Source of the DNA: Luidia sarsii
Lineage: Eukaryota > Echinodermata > Asteroidea > Paxillosida > Luidiidae
Reading direction: 5' to 3'
Assembly (NCBI GenBank): GCA_949987565.1
Contig: OX465113.1
Span: forward strand, 1,191,764 to 1,255,763
Length of the DNA: 64,000 nt
Position numbers and translations under genes: made by a program. The notes beneath the pieces are model-generated. The model was not told the DNA's origin and ran no database searches. It was given only the letters and a program-made list of their open reading frames with translations. The stretch's first letter is position 1. Each line of letters starts with the position of its first letter. Positions 12,101 through 21,882 of this stretch are shown here, piece after piece.

Positions 12101-15100
12101 TTCATCATTCTCCTGTGCCACCAGTGTCCACTGGACTTGTCACCATTTGCGGGTGAGTGGGATGATGCTCAGGCAGCTCCAAGGATTGGTGGGATCTGGC
12201 CTCTTGAGGGCTCACTTCATCTGCTGTCACATGTGGACAAAGACCAAATGACTAACATTTCGAAGGCCTGACTTTTCGATCCTAGCAGGACCTTTCTCTG
12301 CCTTTGAGGAAAGGTCCTGCTAGGATGGAAACCTCAGATCCTCCTAATGTCTGATATCCACTTTTTAGTCTCTTTATTCAGTAAGCAAATTGCAATATTT
12401 TTGAATGATCCTTTTCATTTGAACTCTGTTAATGTTTGCTAGCTTAAGTCGAACAAATAAATGGAAAACTGACTGGGCACATTCCCTTTTTTACTTGCCA
12501 GGAAAGCTGCTGAGTGCATTTCTCTTGGGTCTGAACGACAAGAGTTTAGCCGTCCGAAAGAGCAATGCAACAGCCATTGGACATCTGATCGCTGTAAGAA
12601 AAAGTCCAGATTCCTTCCGATTTAATCTCAAGAGAACTGGTATTCCTGGTTCCATATTTTGTGGCAGTGTCAAATAGTTTGGTAGATAACTTGATAGAGT
12701 TTTTGTACATTTTCAAATCTCTAAATCTTTTGGAAGGAAACTGACAAGGGTTTTTCTTTTAAACAATGCATAAAAATCTGAGCGATTTATTTGTACGTAC
12801 TGACTTTCTTTTCCCAGATTGCCAAAGACAGCAGTGTGCATAAGTTGATTACCAAGCTGAAGACATGGTACACGGAGAAAGATGGTGAGTACCGGTCGTA
12901 CCGTGATAAGCAATGGGAAGATTGGCTGGTAATCTGTGTCTCATACACAGCACACTAATCCAGCAATTAGCGTCATCGTCTCCTGACGACGGGCAGAGTA
13001 CACACTACCCGAAACGTTGAGTTACCGGCTCTTCTCAGAGCCACACTTCTTGAAAGTGAAGAGATATACATGGTGTCACCGCAAACCTTCCACTAAGTTT
13101 CTCCACCATGCAAACCTTGAAGTCTTATCTAAATATAGAGCTGCCGGCTCTTCTCAGGGAAACTGATACTTTGTGGAAGAAATGACACAAGTTGTCCAAA
13201 TGTCTTAGTATCATATTCATTGTGTTGCTGTCTCTGTGTCGCAGATGAGTTGCTACACACAGCCTGTGGTCTGGCCTTGCAGGCTATGTCAAGGCACAGC
13301 CCGGACACGTTCAAGAGGCACAGCGCGCAGACGTTACCCTTAGCCTTCCTAGCGATGCATGTCAAGAAAGAAGCAGGTAAAGAAAGGAAAGAGTTCTTCC
13401 AAAGCCAGTTGCTTACAAGATTGTCGTTACATATGCTAAGATTTTTCCCTCCATTTGAATTACCAGTAAAAAAAAAAAACTGGAGGAAACCAGGCTGGGA
13501 GATTAAAAACAAATTAAAAAATTTAAATAAATTTTAAAACTGACTGGGAACTTTTGAACACTTTAGAAAAATGGCAAACGAAGCTTTGACTGGACCGGGA
13601 CTTGAACCAGAGACCTCTGCTCACAAAGTGAATCTGCATCATATCTCTGATATCATTTTGGTTGAGATTATCCAAATGATCGTAAGATGATCGTGAGACT
13701 AAATGAAGTATCCCGACACCAGGGAGTGGTGATTGGAGTATTGCTGAAGACTGCATCGTTTGTGTGACCACCTTTTTTCCGTTGTGGTTGTTTCTGTGCA
13801 GTGGGCAGTCACGGCGAGGAGAGAGAGTGTGTCTGGGAAGAGGTTTGGCTGGACAGCACTCCAGGTAAGTCACGTCATTTCTTGCCAGTTTTCTACTTCC
13901 AGCGCTCACACCCATCAGCTCATCAATTCTTCACTTGCATCATTCAGTCAGTCACCAATCAGACGGCGTAAATGCATCGGTGAATGAAATCTCAAAACAA
14001 AATCTGACTTTTTGATGCGAGCAGGATCTTCCTCAGAGTCTTTCTGCCTTTGAGAAAGGTCCTGCTAGGATCTTACCTGCTTTGGTATTTGAAGTCAGAA
14101 TAAGTGATGGGTTTGCGGTAACAGTTCGTCTCCAGGAGTCTCCTGAAGTCGAACGGAGCAACTGTTTGAAATGTCAAGGTCCTCCGGTTCTTTTCAGAAC
14201 CACACATACTCACACAAAAAATAAATTGCATGGTGTTACCACAAACCCATCACTTATTCTCATCTTGAAAACCTTCCAATCTTATTTTGAAAGTCGGCCG
14301 CCCAATTGCAGCATTTGATGGTGAACTTCTGTGGAATTGTTGCAGGGACAGAGAGTGGCATCAAGCTGTACCTGGGGGAGATAGTCGGCCTGACCAAGGA
14401 GGCTCTAGCCTCGCAGTCCTGGCCCAGGAAGGCACAGGCCGCCCGGGCCATGAGCACCGTGGCCAAGAAGCTGGGCTCCAACCTGCAACCCCCCCACCTG
14501 GGCAGGCTCCTTGGAGCCCTGGTGGGCGGCCTGGCTGGCAGGACCTGGGAGGGCAAGGTAGGGCACCTAGGTATAGTCCAGAAATAGTTGGGGATGAGAC
14601 TCGGGAAAGAGTCTCACACCAAAGTGAAAAGATGTCTGGTTGAAGACTGCCTGGATTTCTCAGGCCTCATGATCCCCACAATAGTCTCAGGGAGAGAGTC
14701 CGAAAATTGTGTATAGTATGGAGTATGAAGGATCGCACCAACTGCACCCACTGTACCCACTGCACCCACTGCACCCACTGCACCCACCACACCCACCACA
14801 CCTAGACACCATGGGTGTGGAGGGTAGGTGGGAGTAGCAAGGGGCGTATGGGAGTCAAAGCATGCCATTTTGTGCTTCCATTATGCAAACCTACAAAATG
14901 TGATTTCTTTCTCCATTTCTCCCTCTCAGGATGAGTTACTCAAGTCCATATCAACAGTGTGTGTTTCCTGCAGGTATGCAACCATTTTAGTCTTGTCGTA
15001 TCTTGAGGATTTCGTTATGTAAGCAGGAAGAAACCTTTCTTTGAACACTTAGCACCAGGACCGCTGAATACAGTGTGCTGATGTTATTACAGTCCAGTCA

Positions 15101-16137
15101 AAGTTTTCAAAAAACATAAAGATATTTTTCAGGGATGTAAGACTTCCGGAAATTTCTGGATTTCTGGAAATGGGGATTTTTTTTTTTTTTATGTCAAACT
15201 GGTATCTCAAACTGCTCAATTTTATCTGTTAAAACCAAAAAACTGAAGGGTGCCTGCACCCCTGCCGTGAATCTCGTAATCGCATTCTTTCGTTCGCGTA
15301 AGCGCTCACTCGCAGTCGCACAATTTATTGGCCTTCGGTAATTTTCAGGAAATAACTTCGTCGGTCACTTACATCCCTGATTTTTGTCTTGGTTTGGGCA
15401 TTCTAGGAGTGCTCTACAGTCTGGCACTGACCCAGACCAGCCCAGTGTGGAGACCGTTCTGTCGGCCGTCTTCAAGGAGTGCAAGAAGGAGAGGCTTGAC
15501 TACAAGGCTGTGGCCATCCAGTGCGTTGCCTCCGTCCTGGAATCACACGGCATCGACAAGTTCCAGAGGCTTGCTGGCATTCTCTTCCCGCTGCTGTCCA
15601 AGGTGAGGGGCTGGCCCCCTGGGGCTGGGGGATTCCCCTGGAATGGGGCTTCCCCTGGGGTGGGGCTTCCCCTGGGGGTGGGGTGAAGCGTGATATTGTG
15701 TGCTTCAGCAAATGTTGGTGCCTAAAGGCCCAATACGACATTGGTAAAAGTCTAAAGATTGCCACAGTTTGTTTGTCAAACCATTAGACATTCCAAAACA
15801 GAAATCCTGCAAAGGTTTTAGCTCAAATGGTAATCTGAGAAAGTAAAACAAAGGCAAAAAACTATCACGGTTTTCGCACCGTTCTGTAGTGTAAGAAATA
15901 GTTTATTACTCGAGAGTAATAAACTATTTGTCGATGTTTGAGTGAAGATTTCTCGAGAAGTACAGCATCCCAGACCGTAAAAAATTCAACATGATGATTC
16001 TATCATGACCATCTACAAACTGTGTAAATTAGAAGGAAATCTGTGGACATCGATGTTTTCCGATCTTCCCAATGTTGTATTGGGCCTTTAAGCAGCTCTA
16101 TGATATTGGTCTCTGGTTTCAGTGTTTACCATTGTTG

Positions 16138-16171
<34 letters not shown>

Positions 16172-18817
16172 GATCAGGACAAGAAGGAGGACGACGATTC
16201 AGACGAGGAAACGGATCGGACCCGCCAAGACCAGAAACTGCTGCTCAAGGAGTGTGCCTACGAGAGCCTGGGCAAGGCCTGGCCCAGAGACAGACAGACA
16301 CAAGGTGAGGGCTCCCTCTGGAGGACGGCTCGACTTGAAGCATCCTGGGGCCAATGTCAGAGAGCTAAATCTGTCTCAAAAGTTAGAGGGCCTGACATTT
16401 CAATCCTAGCAGGACCTTTCTCAAAGGTCCTGCTAGGATCAAAACGTCAGGCTTATCAAGCCAAAGTTCACCATTGTTTCACGCTGAGAGAAGAAATACA
16501 AGGTGGCCCACAGCACAAGTATCGAGTTGCAAGAATATCTCTTAAGGTGATATACAGAAATGTTGCAAACTGCTAACTGACTAAAATTACCAAAATGCAA
16601 ATCTTAAAATTTAGTGGGCCTGACGTTTGAGAAAGGTCCTGCTAGGATCGAAATGTCAGGCCCACTAAATTACTGGTCAGAGCATACTGGTCGAAACGTC
16701 GAGTTACCCTCAGGTTCTTTTCAGAACCATACCTCTTCCTTTAAGAGACCTGATACATGGTGTTCACCGCAAACCTTTCCTATATTGATTCACCCACCAT
16801 GCAAAGCCTTAAGTCTCATTTAATATCTCTTCTGAGAAGTGGTGATGGTCCGCTCTCAGCATTTGTCTTTCTCTGAATTTGTTGGATTTCTTTTGGGGTT
16901 TTTTGTCGGGCTGCCTACAGATTTGTACCATCAGGACCTGTGCAGGTATTTCTCAGAAGGACTTCACTCGACGACCTTCAAGGTGCAGGTGACAATCCTG
17001 AAATCGCTGGGCCTCTTCCTGGACAGGTGAGTTGGCAGAGGGTAGATCCAGGATATGTGGTTGTTGCTGGACATTCATCGTGCCGGGACCTCTAGTGGTG
17101 TTGCTATGCCCTGGGCCCTCTGAATCCGGGCACCGCTATTGTCCAAGTCCAACAAAGAAGGTTTTCAGGCAACCACTAAACAATATGCAGCATGACAAAA
17201 TTCTCACAGATGTCAGATTGTGCCAGGTTTGACTCGCTTGTACACACAGTGTACTCCTGTTGAGTTATTTCACAGGTATTTATTGTTCAAGATTGTTTAG
17301 TGAGTTTTGAAAATGCCTGACTAGCACCCCCTACCCCAGCAACAATTTGTGGAATTTTTTGGAAGGACGCCATCTAAGGGCTGGATAGCTCAGGTCTTAG
17401 AGCGCTGGTACGTTAAACCAAAAGTATATGCTGAATTCCTGCTCTATTCAGAATAATCTAGAATAGCCTTTGAGAAAGGTCCTGCTAGGATAAAAATGTC
17501 AGGCCTCTCTAAACTTTTGAGATTTAGAATAATCTTTGATTAAATGATGCTATATCTTTTTATAAATTAGTTTGTCTTCAATCTGAGTTTTTCAGACAAT
17601 TCTGCTTGTTTTTCCTCGATCATTGCAGGCTGATGTTTCTGAAGCCAGGGATCAGCGATATTGACTGCAAGTTCCTGTCTAGCATCCTGCTACGCATCAT
17701 ACCTGACCTGTGCAAATGCCTAGGTGGGAACCAGACTATTAGCAGAGCCTTATAAAGACCAAAGTTCCTTGACCTGCTTCACAACAGAACACAAACAACA
17801 CACAAAGACAATCTTTAGGGCTGGTTGAATCAACATCTACCATTGCTGTGATATTTAATCTCAGAGACTTTTAGTAAGCTATCATATGCATGACAAGTGA
17901 TGTCATTCAATTATCCACTAACACATTATAGTATACACCATTCTGAAATGAAAACGCTGCATGCACATTGTGTGATCCCTGAGCTGCTGTAGCCAAGTTT
18001 ATACGGAAATTGGTTGTTGCATCTAAACGATAGCTTGGGCGTGATCCCTGGAGATATACGGCAGTTAATAGTTGAATATTTCTGACTGGCGCCCCCACCC
18101 CGGCAAAGACTAGTTGACTATTAGGGAAGGCCACTATCTAAGGGCTGGATAGCTCTGATAGAAGAGTGCTGATACATTAATCCAGAGGTCTCAGGTTCAA
18201 GTCCCGGTCCAGTCAAAGTTTTCTGTGCCAATTTTTAGTTTTGTTTTCTTCTGAGATCTTCCTCTTGGACCTTTGCACTGAATGTCCATTGATCCATCCT
18301 TTGCAGGTATCGTCAAGTATGTTGCCCTACGGAGGCAGGCGCTCACGGTCTTGGACTCTCTGACCACCAAGCTCCAAGGTATTTCCCGTCGGTCCCTGTC
18401 TCCATCAATCCCCAACACTGCGGCAAAGTTTCCCCTACATAAGATTATATTCACATCAGCCGTGGAGTTTGTTTCCAACTGACCAGCCAGTTGGGAATGC
18501 CTTCAAATGGCCTTAAACAACTTCAAGAGTCATTTGGATCACAAAGACACTGCTAGATTCAAACCATATGAGAGCCAGTCTCCTAAGATGATGTTTGTAG
18601 AGTGCTATGTGGCTTTGCACTTATACTGTTTCCCCCTGTGATTGTGTCGCTAGACATCGGCCAGATGACCTTGCTGACCTCCGACATGCTGACCAGCCTG
18701 GACGATGCCCTCCACGGGATGACCTCTGACCCGGAGCCTAGCCTCAAGGACAAGAGCAGGCAACTGAGGAAATGTCTGTGGCAGTACAGAGAGAAAGACG
18801 CCACCATCAACGAATGA
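116..18817 (+). CDS. ECPAS: ECM29 proteasome adaptor and scaffold, 3' part (33 coding exons, partial at 5' end)
   Basis: HEAT-repeat protein that binds the 26S proteasome, tethers it to endosomes and motors, and acts in proteasome quality control (family knowledge). Coding exons: 116-272, 747-827, 1064-1354, 1730-1861, 2319-2499, 3006-3256, 3682-3783, 4410-4631, 5320-5434, 5968-6082, 6455-6523, 7065-7182, 7525-7695, 8101-8180, 8724-8829, 9304-9351, 9792-9913, 10184-10346, 10776-10835, 11281-11370, 12086-12152, 12502-12593, 12818-12884, 13245-13376, 13802-13864, 14346-14557, 14930-14973, 15407-15602, 16178-16304, 16921-17026, 17629-17723, 18307-18378, 18654-18817 (TGA 18815-18817). Every junction is AG/GT and every phase joins, giving 1369 residues of a family usually about 1850 long; the N-terminal quarter lies upstream of the window. 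Diagnostic stretches include [36 protein letters not shown] and ESLGKAWPR, all close to vertebrate ECM29. An acidic insert ([12 protein letters not shown]) follows the 16178 acceptor. No frameshift is seen. Confidence 0.96.
583..710 (+). mobile_element. CTAGCAGGACC foldback element, single-arm copy in ECPAS intron
   Basis: Contains GGGCCTGACGTTTCGATCC, TAGCAGGACCTTTCTCAAAG and the flank ATATACAAAAATGTTGCAAAC. The same segments recur in both orientations in more than fifteen places in the window. The element ends just before the acceptor of the 747 exon. Confidence 0.7.
771..1010 (+). repeat. 79-bp tandem triplication of an exon end with its 5' splice site
   Basis: Units start at 771, 850 and 929 and are nearly identical. 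Each contains the last 57 bases of the 747-827 ECPAS exon, the donor CAG/GTATGC and about 20 intron bases. Only the first copy has the upstream acceptor and full exon. Confidence 0.95.
1656..1698 (+). repeat. Decayed duplicate of the start of ECPAS exon 1730-1861
   Basis: GCAGAATTTTTTTGAATGGT followed by AACCACGCCAACATGC mirrors the acceptor and first 34 bases of the real exon (AATTTTGTGAACGGTAACCA, CGACAACATGC), 72 bases upstream of it. The copy stops matching shortly after. Confidence 0.75.
1888..2190 (-). repeat. 75-bp minisatellite built from a tRNA-derived SINE piece
   Basis: Four units at a spacing of 75 bases contain AGCTATCCAGCCCTTAGATG and CCTTCCCAAATAGTCAACTA. On the - strand the unit reads as the A-box side of the SINE seen whole at 62890-63160. 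Because 75 is a multiple of three it makes a repetitive open frame that is not a gene. Confidence 0.85.
2669..2975. mobile_element. Fragments of two tRNA-derived SINE families in ECPAS intron
   Basis: GGTTCGAATCC near 2696 is a B-box of the second family, followed by GAGCTGCCTG. From about 2745 the TCTTACCGTCTGAGTTATCC, CTTAGATGGTGGCCTTCCCA and TATATCTCCAGGAATCA segments match the body of the first family. Confidence 0.6.
3343..3475. repeat. Poly-C/poly-A and AT low-complexity stretch
   Basis: Runs of C followed by long A runs and alternating TA, twice over. It looks like retroposon poly-A tails or slippage products. No coding value, although it creates Lys-rich frames. Confidence 0.9.
3790..4300. 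repeat. CATCC pentanucleotide satellite in ECPAS intron
   Basis: About 500 bases of CCCAT/CCATC repeats with occasional CTTCC and TTCTAT variants, right after the donor of the 3682-3783 exon. The strand asymmetry is complete: C-rich on +, G-rich on -. Confidence 0.97.
4790..4862 (+). mobile_element. tRNA-like SINE fragment
   Basis: Contains GGACCTCTCATTAATCCAAA then GGTTCAAGTCC, a good pol III B-box, flanked by the CTTTGACTGGACT and GTCCAGTCAAAATTTTCT ends typical of this family here. Confidence 0.6.
5559..5802. mobile_element. AGGGATGTAAG inverted-repeat element, copy 1
   Basis: Starts AGGGATGTAAGACTTCCGG and shares GCCTGCACCCCTGCC, CGCTCACTCGCAGTCGCACA and GACTTTGTCGGTCACTTAC with the copy at 15131-15378. 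The 3' inverted terminus is truncated. Non-coding, about 245 bp. Confidence 0.75.
6575..6765. mobile_element. CTAGCAGGACC foldback element, two-armed copy
   Basis: TCGATCCTAGCAGGACCTTT and its reverse complement AAAGGTCCTGCTAGGATCGA face each other across a short AGAGATA spacer, then ATTTTAAGATTTGCATTTTG and AGTTTGCAAC flank. A near-perfect hairpin in the ECPAS intron. Confidence 0.85.
6860..7015. mobile_element. CTAGCAGGACC foldback element, two-armed copy
   Basis: A second hairpin about 200 bases after the previous one: AGAGGGCCTGACGTTTCGAT with its exact inverse, then the AGTTTGCAACAGTTTTTGTA tail. It lies just before the acceptor of the 7065 exon. Confidence 0.85.
7813..8012. mobile_element. 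200-bp inverted-repeat element with telomere-like ends
   Basis: Ends are TTAACCCTAAC and GTTAGGGTTAA, an exact 11-bp inverted repeat. The inside has sub-palindromes of GTGGTATGT / ACATACCAC type and no open frame. Small non-autonomous DNA-transposon-like element in an ECPAS intron. Confidence 0.65.
8320..8530 (+). mobile_element. tRNA-derived SINE, second family (Val/Glu-like head)
   Basis: TGGTCCAGCGGTTAAGAC resembles an A-box and GGGTTCGACTCCTGCC a B-box, followed by the AGCTGCCTGTATTATT body and an AAAGCACTGATGAGCATACA stretch with AGTAGGGCTAACCCTC. Same family as the array at 26965-28580. Confidence 0.75.
8893..9112. mobile_element. ACCGGCTC family element, two partial copies
   Basis: AGAGCCGGTAACTC, TTTCAGAGCCACAC, GTGTCACCGCAAGCCTTCCA and CATGCAAACCCTCAAGTC appear twice in a row. 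The most complete member, a full hairpin, is at 47555-47830. Confidence 0.7.
9398..9552. repeat. Degenerate ~20-bp tandem repeat
   Basis: Units of type GGTTACCACTTTTGGAGATA are repeated about eight times with drift, starting just past an ECPAS donor. Confidence 0.85.
10347..10593. repeat. 21-bp minisatellite starting at an ECPAS 5' splice site
   Basis: About a dozen units of GTCAGTCACCCCTGACCCCT type. The first unit begins exactly at the donor GTCAGT after exon 10184-10346, so many donor-like GTCAGT sequences follow the real one. Confidence 0.9.
11452..11765. mobile_element. Two tandem copies of a 150-bp inverted-repeat element (TTACGAT family)
   Basis: Each copy starts TTTCA(T/C)CAAACTCATC, contains ACTTACGATGGATTATCC-type palindromes and ends near TTTGTGAAATCCACCCC. 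A single inverse copy is at 51465-51615. Self-complementary over most of its length. Confidence 0.75.
11925..12010. mobile_element. ACCGGCTC family fragment
   Basis: TCTCAGAGCCACGCTCCTTC then AGAGATGACTCACATGGTGT, followed by a diverged tail. A partial copy in an ECPAS intron. Confidence 0.55.
12260..12420. mobile_element. CTAGCAGGACC foldback element, two-armed copy
   Basis: GGCCTGACTTTTCGATCCTA and the opposed AGGTCCTGCTAGGATGGAAA, then a diverged tail with AGTAAGCAAATTGCAA. More mutated than the 6.6-kb copies. Confidence 0.75.
12975..13160. mobile_element. ACCGGCTC family element with CTGANGA...GAAAC module
   Basis: CTGACGACGGGCAGAGTACA followed by CACTACCCGAAACGTTGAG, then TTACCGGCTCTTCTCAGAGC and GGTGTCACCGCAAACCTTCC. 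The module at 12983-13015 forms GGG/CCC-stemmed hairpin DNA between conserved CTGACGA and GAAAC boxes. Confidence 0.7.
14000..14290. mobile_element. CTAGCAGGACC fragment followed by an ACCGGCTC family copy
   Basis: AGAAAGGTCCTGCTAGGATC at 14052 and a diverged opposing arm upstream; then CTGAAGTCGAACGGAGCA and TTTGAAATGTC, a diverged form of the CTGANGA/GAAAC module, and ACCACAAACCCATCACTT. Confidence 0.6.
15131..15378. mobile_element. AGGGATGTAAG inverted-repeat element, complete copy
   Basis: 248 bp with exact 11-bp inverted ends, AGGGATGTAAG and CTTACATCCCT. The inside matches the 5559-5802 copy. Non-coding and probably moved by a transposase encoded elsewhere. Confidence 0.8.
15735..16080. 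repeat. Dispersed ~340-bp repeat with perfect palindrome, copy 1
   Basis: TAGTTTATTACTCGAGAG followed by TAATAAACTA is a 28-base palindrome. Flanks ATCACGGTTTTCGCACCG and GACATCGATGTTTTCCGATC are shared closely with 58320-58645. Confidence 0.85.
16136..16172 (+). repeat. (TTG)n microsatellite forming the 3' splice-site tract
   Basis: About twelve TTG units run to TTGATCAG, the acceptor of ECPAS exon 16178-16304, in place of a normal pyrimidine tract. Confidence 0.95.
16374..16835. mobile_element. Cluster of two CTAGCAGGACC hairpins and one ACCGGCTC copy
   Basis: 16374-16460 and 16560-16680 are hairpins of the first family; 16676-16830 has ACTGGTCGAAACGTCGAGTT, CAGGTTCTTTTCAGAACC and CACCGCAAACCTTTCC of the second. 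The families abut without spacer. Confidence 0.75.
18055..18228 (+). mobile_element. tRNA-derived SINE, first family
   Basis: GGGCTGGATAGCTCTGATAG resembles a tRNA A-box region and GGTTCAAGTCCCGGTCCAG a B-box and 3' arm, preceded by the TGACTGGCGCCCCCACCCCG body. A related fragment is at 19320-19400. Confidence 0.75.
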
Positions 18818-18885
18818 GAAAGTAAATGCAACCAAGCTGTTGCAAACTCTCACTGACTAAAATGACCTGCAATACATCAATCTCA

Positions 18886-18972
18886 AAAAGTTAGAGGGCT
18901 TGACGTTTCAAATCTAGCAGGACCTCTCTCAAAGGTCCTGCTAGGATCGAAACGTCAGGCCCTCTAACTTTT
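18886..18972. mobile_element. CTAGCAGGACC hairpin in the ECPAS 3' UTR
   Basis: Two arms of about 40 bases (AAAAGTTAGAGGGCTTGACG ... CGTCAGGCCCTCTAACTTTT) start 69 bases after the stop codon and would form a strong stem in the mRNA. Confidence 0.85.
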
Positions 18973-19170
18973 GTGAATATGAAACATGACAGACAAGCTC
19001 CGACATCTTATCAATCGAGGAGATACATATATGGTCCTTAGCTGACTCTCAAATTTCGGAATGAAAAGTACACAGTGGGTTGGTTTTTTTTAATGGGTAG
19101 ATTTTATTCAGGGCACAAATTTGAGACCAGTATTACTGTATGTCCGTACGATGTAGCAGAAGGCGTTTGC

Positions 19171-19176
19171 AATAAA
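19171..19176 (+). promoter_or_regulatory. Candidate polyadenylation signal of ECPAS
   Basis: AATAAA lies 354 bases after the ECPAS stop codon. It is the first canonical hexamer I see downstream, so the 3' UTR would be about 370 bases and would include the inverted-repeat hairpin at 18886-18972. Another AATAAA at 20599-20604 is an alternative. Transcript ends cannot be proved from sequence alone. Confidence 0.45.
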
Positions 19177-19544
19177 TCCTAAATTCTAACCCAGTCCTGT
19201 AGATTTAACTCTTGACGTTTAGACAGGGGGATTCGATTGAGGGAAAAAACTGAGCAGTGTGTGGAAACTTTGACTTTTCTATGGTGTGTAGACCTGCTGT
19301 GGCCAGGTTTAGTGGTTGATTTGCTTCTGACTGGCGCCCCCACCCCAGCAAAGACTAGTTGACTATTATGGGAGGGCCACCATCTAAGGGCTGGATAGCT
19401 CAGAGTGTGTTATCCATCTACAGTATGATGGGCAGAGATTTATTATGATAATCATGCGACTGGGTGAACTGAAAATGTTTTTTCCGTCATCGTTTTGCAG
19501 GAAGAAATATTACAAGAAGGTCATGGGGCTGTAAAACCGTGTGA

Positions 19545-20150
19545 TTTTTGATATCATATGATCATATGATGTGATTTAGATATCATATGATCATGTGATG
19601 TGACTTAGATATCATATGATCATATGATGTGATTTAGATATCATATGATCCCATGATGTGATTTAGATATCATATGATCATATGATGTGATTTAGATATC
19701 ATATGATCATATGATGTGATTTAGATATCATATGATCATATGATGTGATTTAGATATCATATGATCATGTGATGTGACTTAGATATCATATGATCATATG
19801 ATGTGATTTAGATATCATATGATCCCATGATGTGATTTAGATATCATATGATCATATGATGTGATTTAGATATCATATGATCATATGATGTGATTTAGAT
19901 ATCATATGATCATATGATGTGATTTAGATATCATATGATCATGTGATGTGATTTAGATATCATATGATCATATGATGTGATTTAGATATATGATCATATG
20001 ATGTGATTTAGATATCATATGATCATGTGATGTGATTTTGATATATGATATATGATTTAGATATCATATGATCATATGATGTGATTTAGATATCATATGA
20101 TCATATGATGTGATTTAGATATCATATGATCATATGATTTGATTTTGACG
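19545..20150. repeat. 29-bp palindromic tandem repeat
   Basis: About twenty units of ATATCATATGATCATATGAT plus GTGATTTAG. Most of each unit is its own reverse complement; rare units have CATGTGAT or CCCATGAT changes that recur at fixed spacing, suggesting block duplication. Confidence 0.95.
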
Positions 20151-20285
20151 TCTGCATATGAAAGCAGGAATCGCGGGTTTGAATCCCGTACGAGCTGCCT
20201 GTGTTATTCTCAGCAGTCCATCGTGCAAAGCACTCGGTGCTTATTGCATCGAATAAGGCAAACCCTCACCGATTTTTGTGTGATT
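20151..20285 (+). mobile_element. tRNA-derived SINE, second family, 5'-truncated
   Basis: ATGAAAGCAGGAATCGCGGG then TTTGAATCCCGTACGAGCTG and GCAAAGCACTCGGTGCTTAT with AAGGCAAACCCTCACCG. It begins right at the end of the palindromic satellite. Confidence 0.7.
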
Positions 20286-20289
20286 TGGC

Positions 20290-21285
20290 AAAATCATGAG
20301 GTATTTTTTATCCACCGATGGTTGAAATCAAGCACATGGGAACATTTTATGAAGTGTGACATAACAGGATTTTTGCCCCTCACTTATTGACTTGTTAGTA
20401 AACACCAACAGTGTTCAAGAAGCAAGTTTAAAGATTTATTTAAAAACGTGCTGAGTTCCTGAAGAGACTGTTTTCGTGCGGGTTTTTCGTTTTCTGGAGA
20501 GATAAAAGCTGCCAGTTTTGTCACTGGAACTGTGGTGTAATCACCATTGGCATAATGTATGGACTGGCTCTGGCTCCTAGCTGGCAGTGGATCTGTTTAA
20601 TAAATGGTTGTCACCTGCCAGTATCAAGACACGGCCATGTTTACATCAGTGAGAATGTATTTCAAAGGTTTGCCCTACTTGACGTATTACAGTCAGCACT
20701 GTATGCTCAGCACTGAAATCAAGTGGGCCAAACTCTTGATTGAATCGAATCGAATCTATTTTTATTTGGTTGTCGTTAGTATTATTTTATCGAGGTGGCA
20801 CGAGTTTTGGTTTTGTGTATAGTTTAACCCCAGCCAGATTGTTTCATAAAAAATGTTCGCCGTACATAACTTGGCTTTTTTTTTCTGATAACAGTGGACG
20901 TGGACGGATGAGGCTGTAGTTGTTCATTCTCTTTTGCCAAAACCGATTATCTGATCAATAAATTAACCGATATCTGATCAATAAATTGAAAGGAGAGGCC
21001 GTGTCAAAGATTTGAGTTGTGTTTCCTGTTTGTTTGTCGCACGGGAGGAGTAGGAAGTGCACGTGTTTGTATCTGAATGCTTGCTATGGTCTGATGATGA
21101 CCAACATTGTCTGAAAGATCTTAAGGTGGCTCCAATGACCCTTCCCCACCCCTCCCCTCTCAACCTGGAAGGTATCTCCCCCCCTACAAGACACGATTGT
21201 GAACCTTCTCTCCAAGAGGCCAATATGAAAAGCTAATCCCTTAAACCTTCCTACAATGGTTAGGTCTTATTTTATATTAATTTGA
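20290..21285. other. No gene seen
   Basis: AT-rich intergenic DNA with short spurious frames only. An AATAAA at 20599-20604 could be a distal ECPAS poly(A) signal. Confidence 0.6.
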
Positions 21286-21289
21286 ATAT

Positions 21290-21475
21290 AACAATTTTGA
21301 GGACCTGAAGTTTCGATCCTAGCAGGACTTTTCTCAAAAGTAGACCTTTCTCTTTCTGCCTTTGAGAAAGGTCCTGCTAGGATCGTAACGTCAGGCCCTC
21401 CAAATGTTAATATTCGCCTTTTGGTCATTATTTTTAGCCAGTAAGCAATGTGCAACATTTTGGCATACTACTTTA
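21290..21475. mobile_element. CTAGCAGGACC foldback element, two-armed copy
   Basis: CGATCCTAGCAGGACTTTTC and the opposed GAAAGGTCCTGCTAGGATCG, followed by CAGTAAGCAATGTGCAACAT. Confidence 0.8.
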
Positions 21476-21882
21476 GTCATATCAATTTGCCTAGACTCAG
21501 ATCTGAAGAACCCCCCACCGCCGAAGCCATCTTTGTGGCCCCGACTTATATCAAAAGGTTCCGAATTTAACCCAAATCGGGCAGAAATGTAATTCCCACC
21601 CCTTTCATATTATGACCCCGACATTTCATGTTTCATAAAATGCTTGGTATTAACTCTGTACAACACTGGAGACCCTTTTCTGAAAAAGAAATATCACCCC
21701 GACGCCATCCAAATGCGAGTTTGGAAAACGCAATAAAAAAAAAATGGATTGGCCAATTTTCTCGAAACTTGGTGGATATTATCACAAAGGGAATGGAGAG
21801 TATGAAGTGAGTATAGAAAAAAATAAAGAAAAAATAACTAAGAACTTTATAAATAAAAAAAAATGAAAATGGGAAAAAAACC

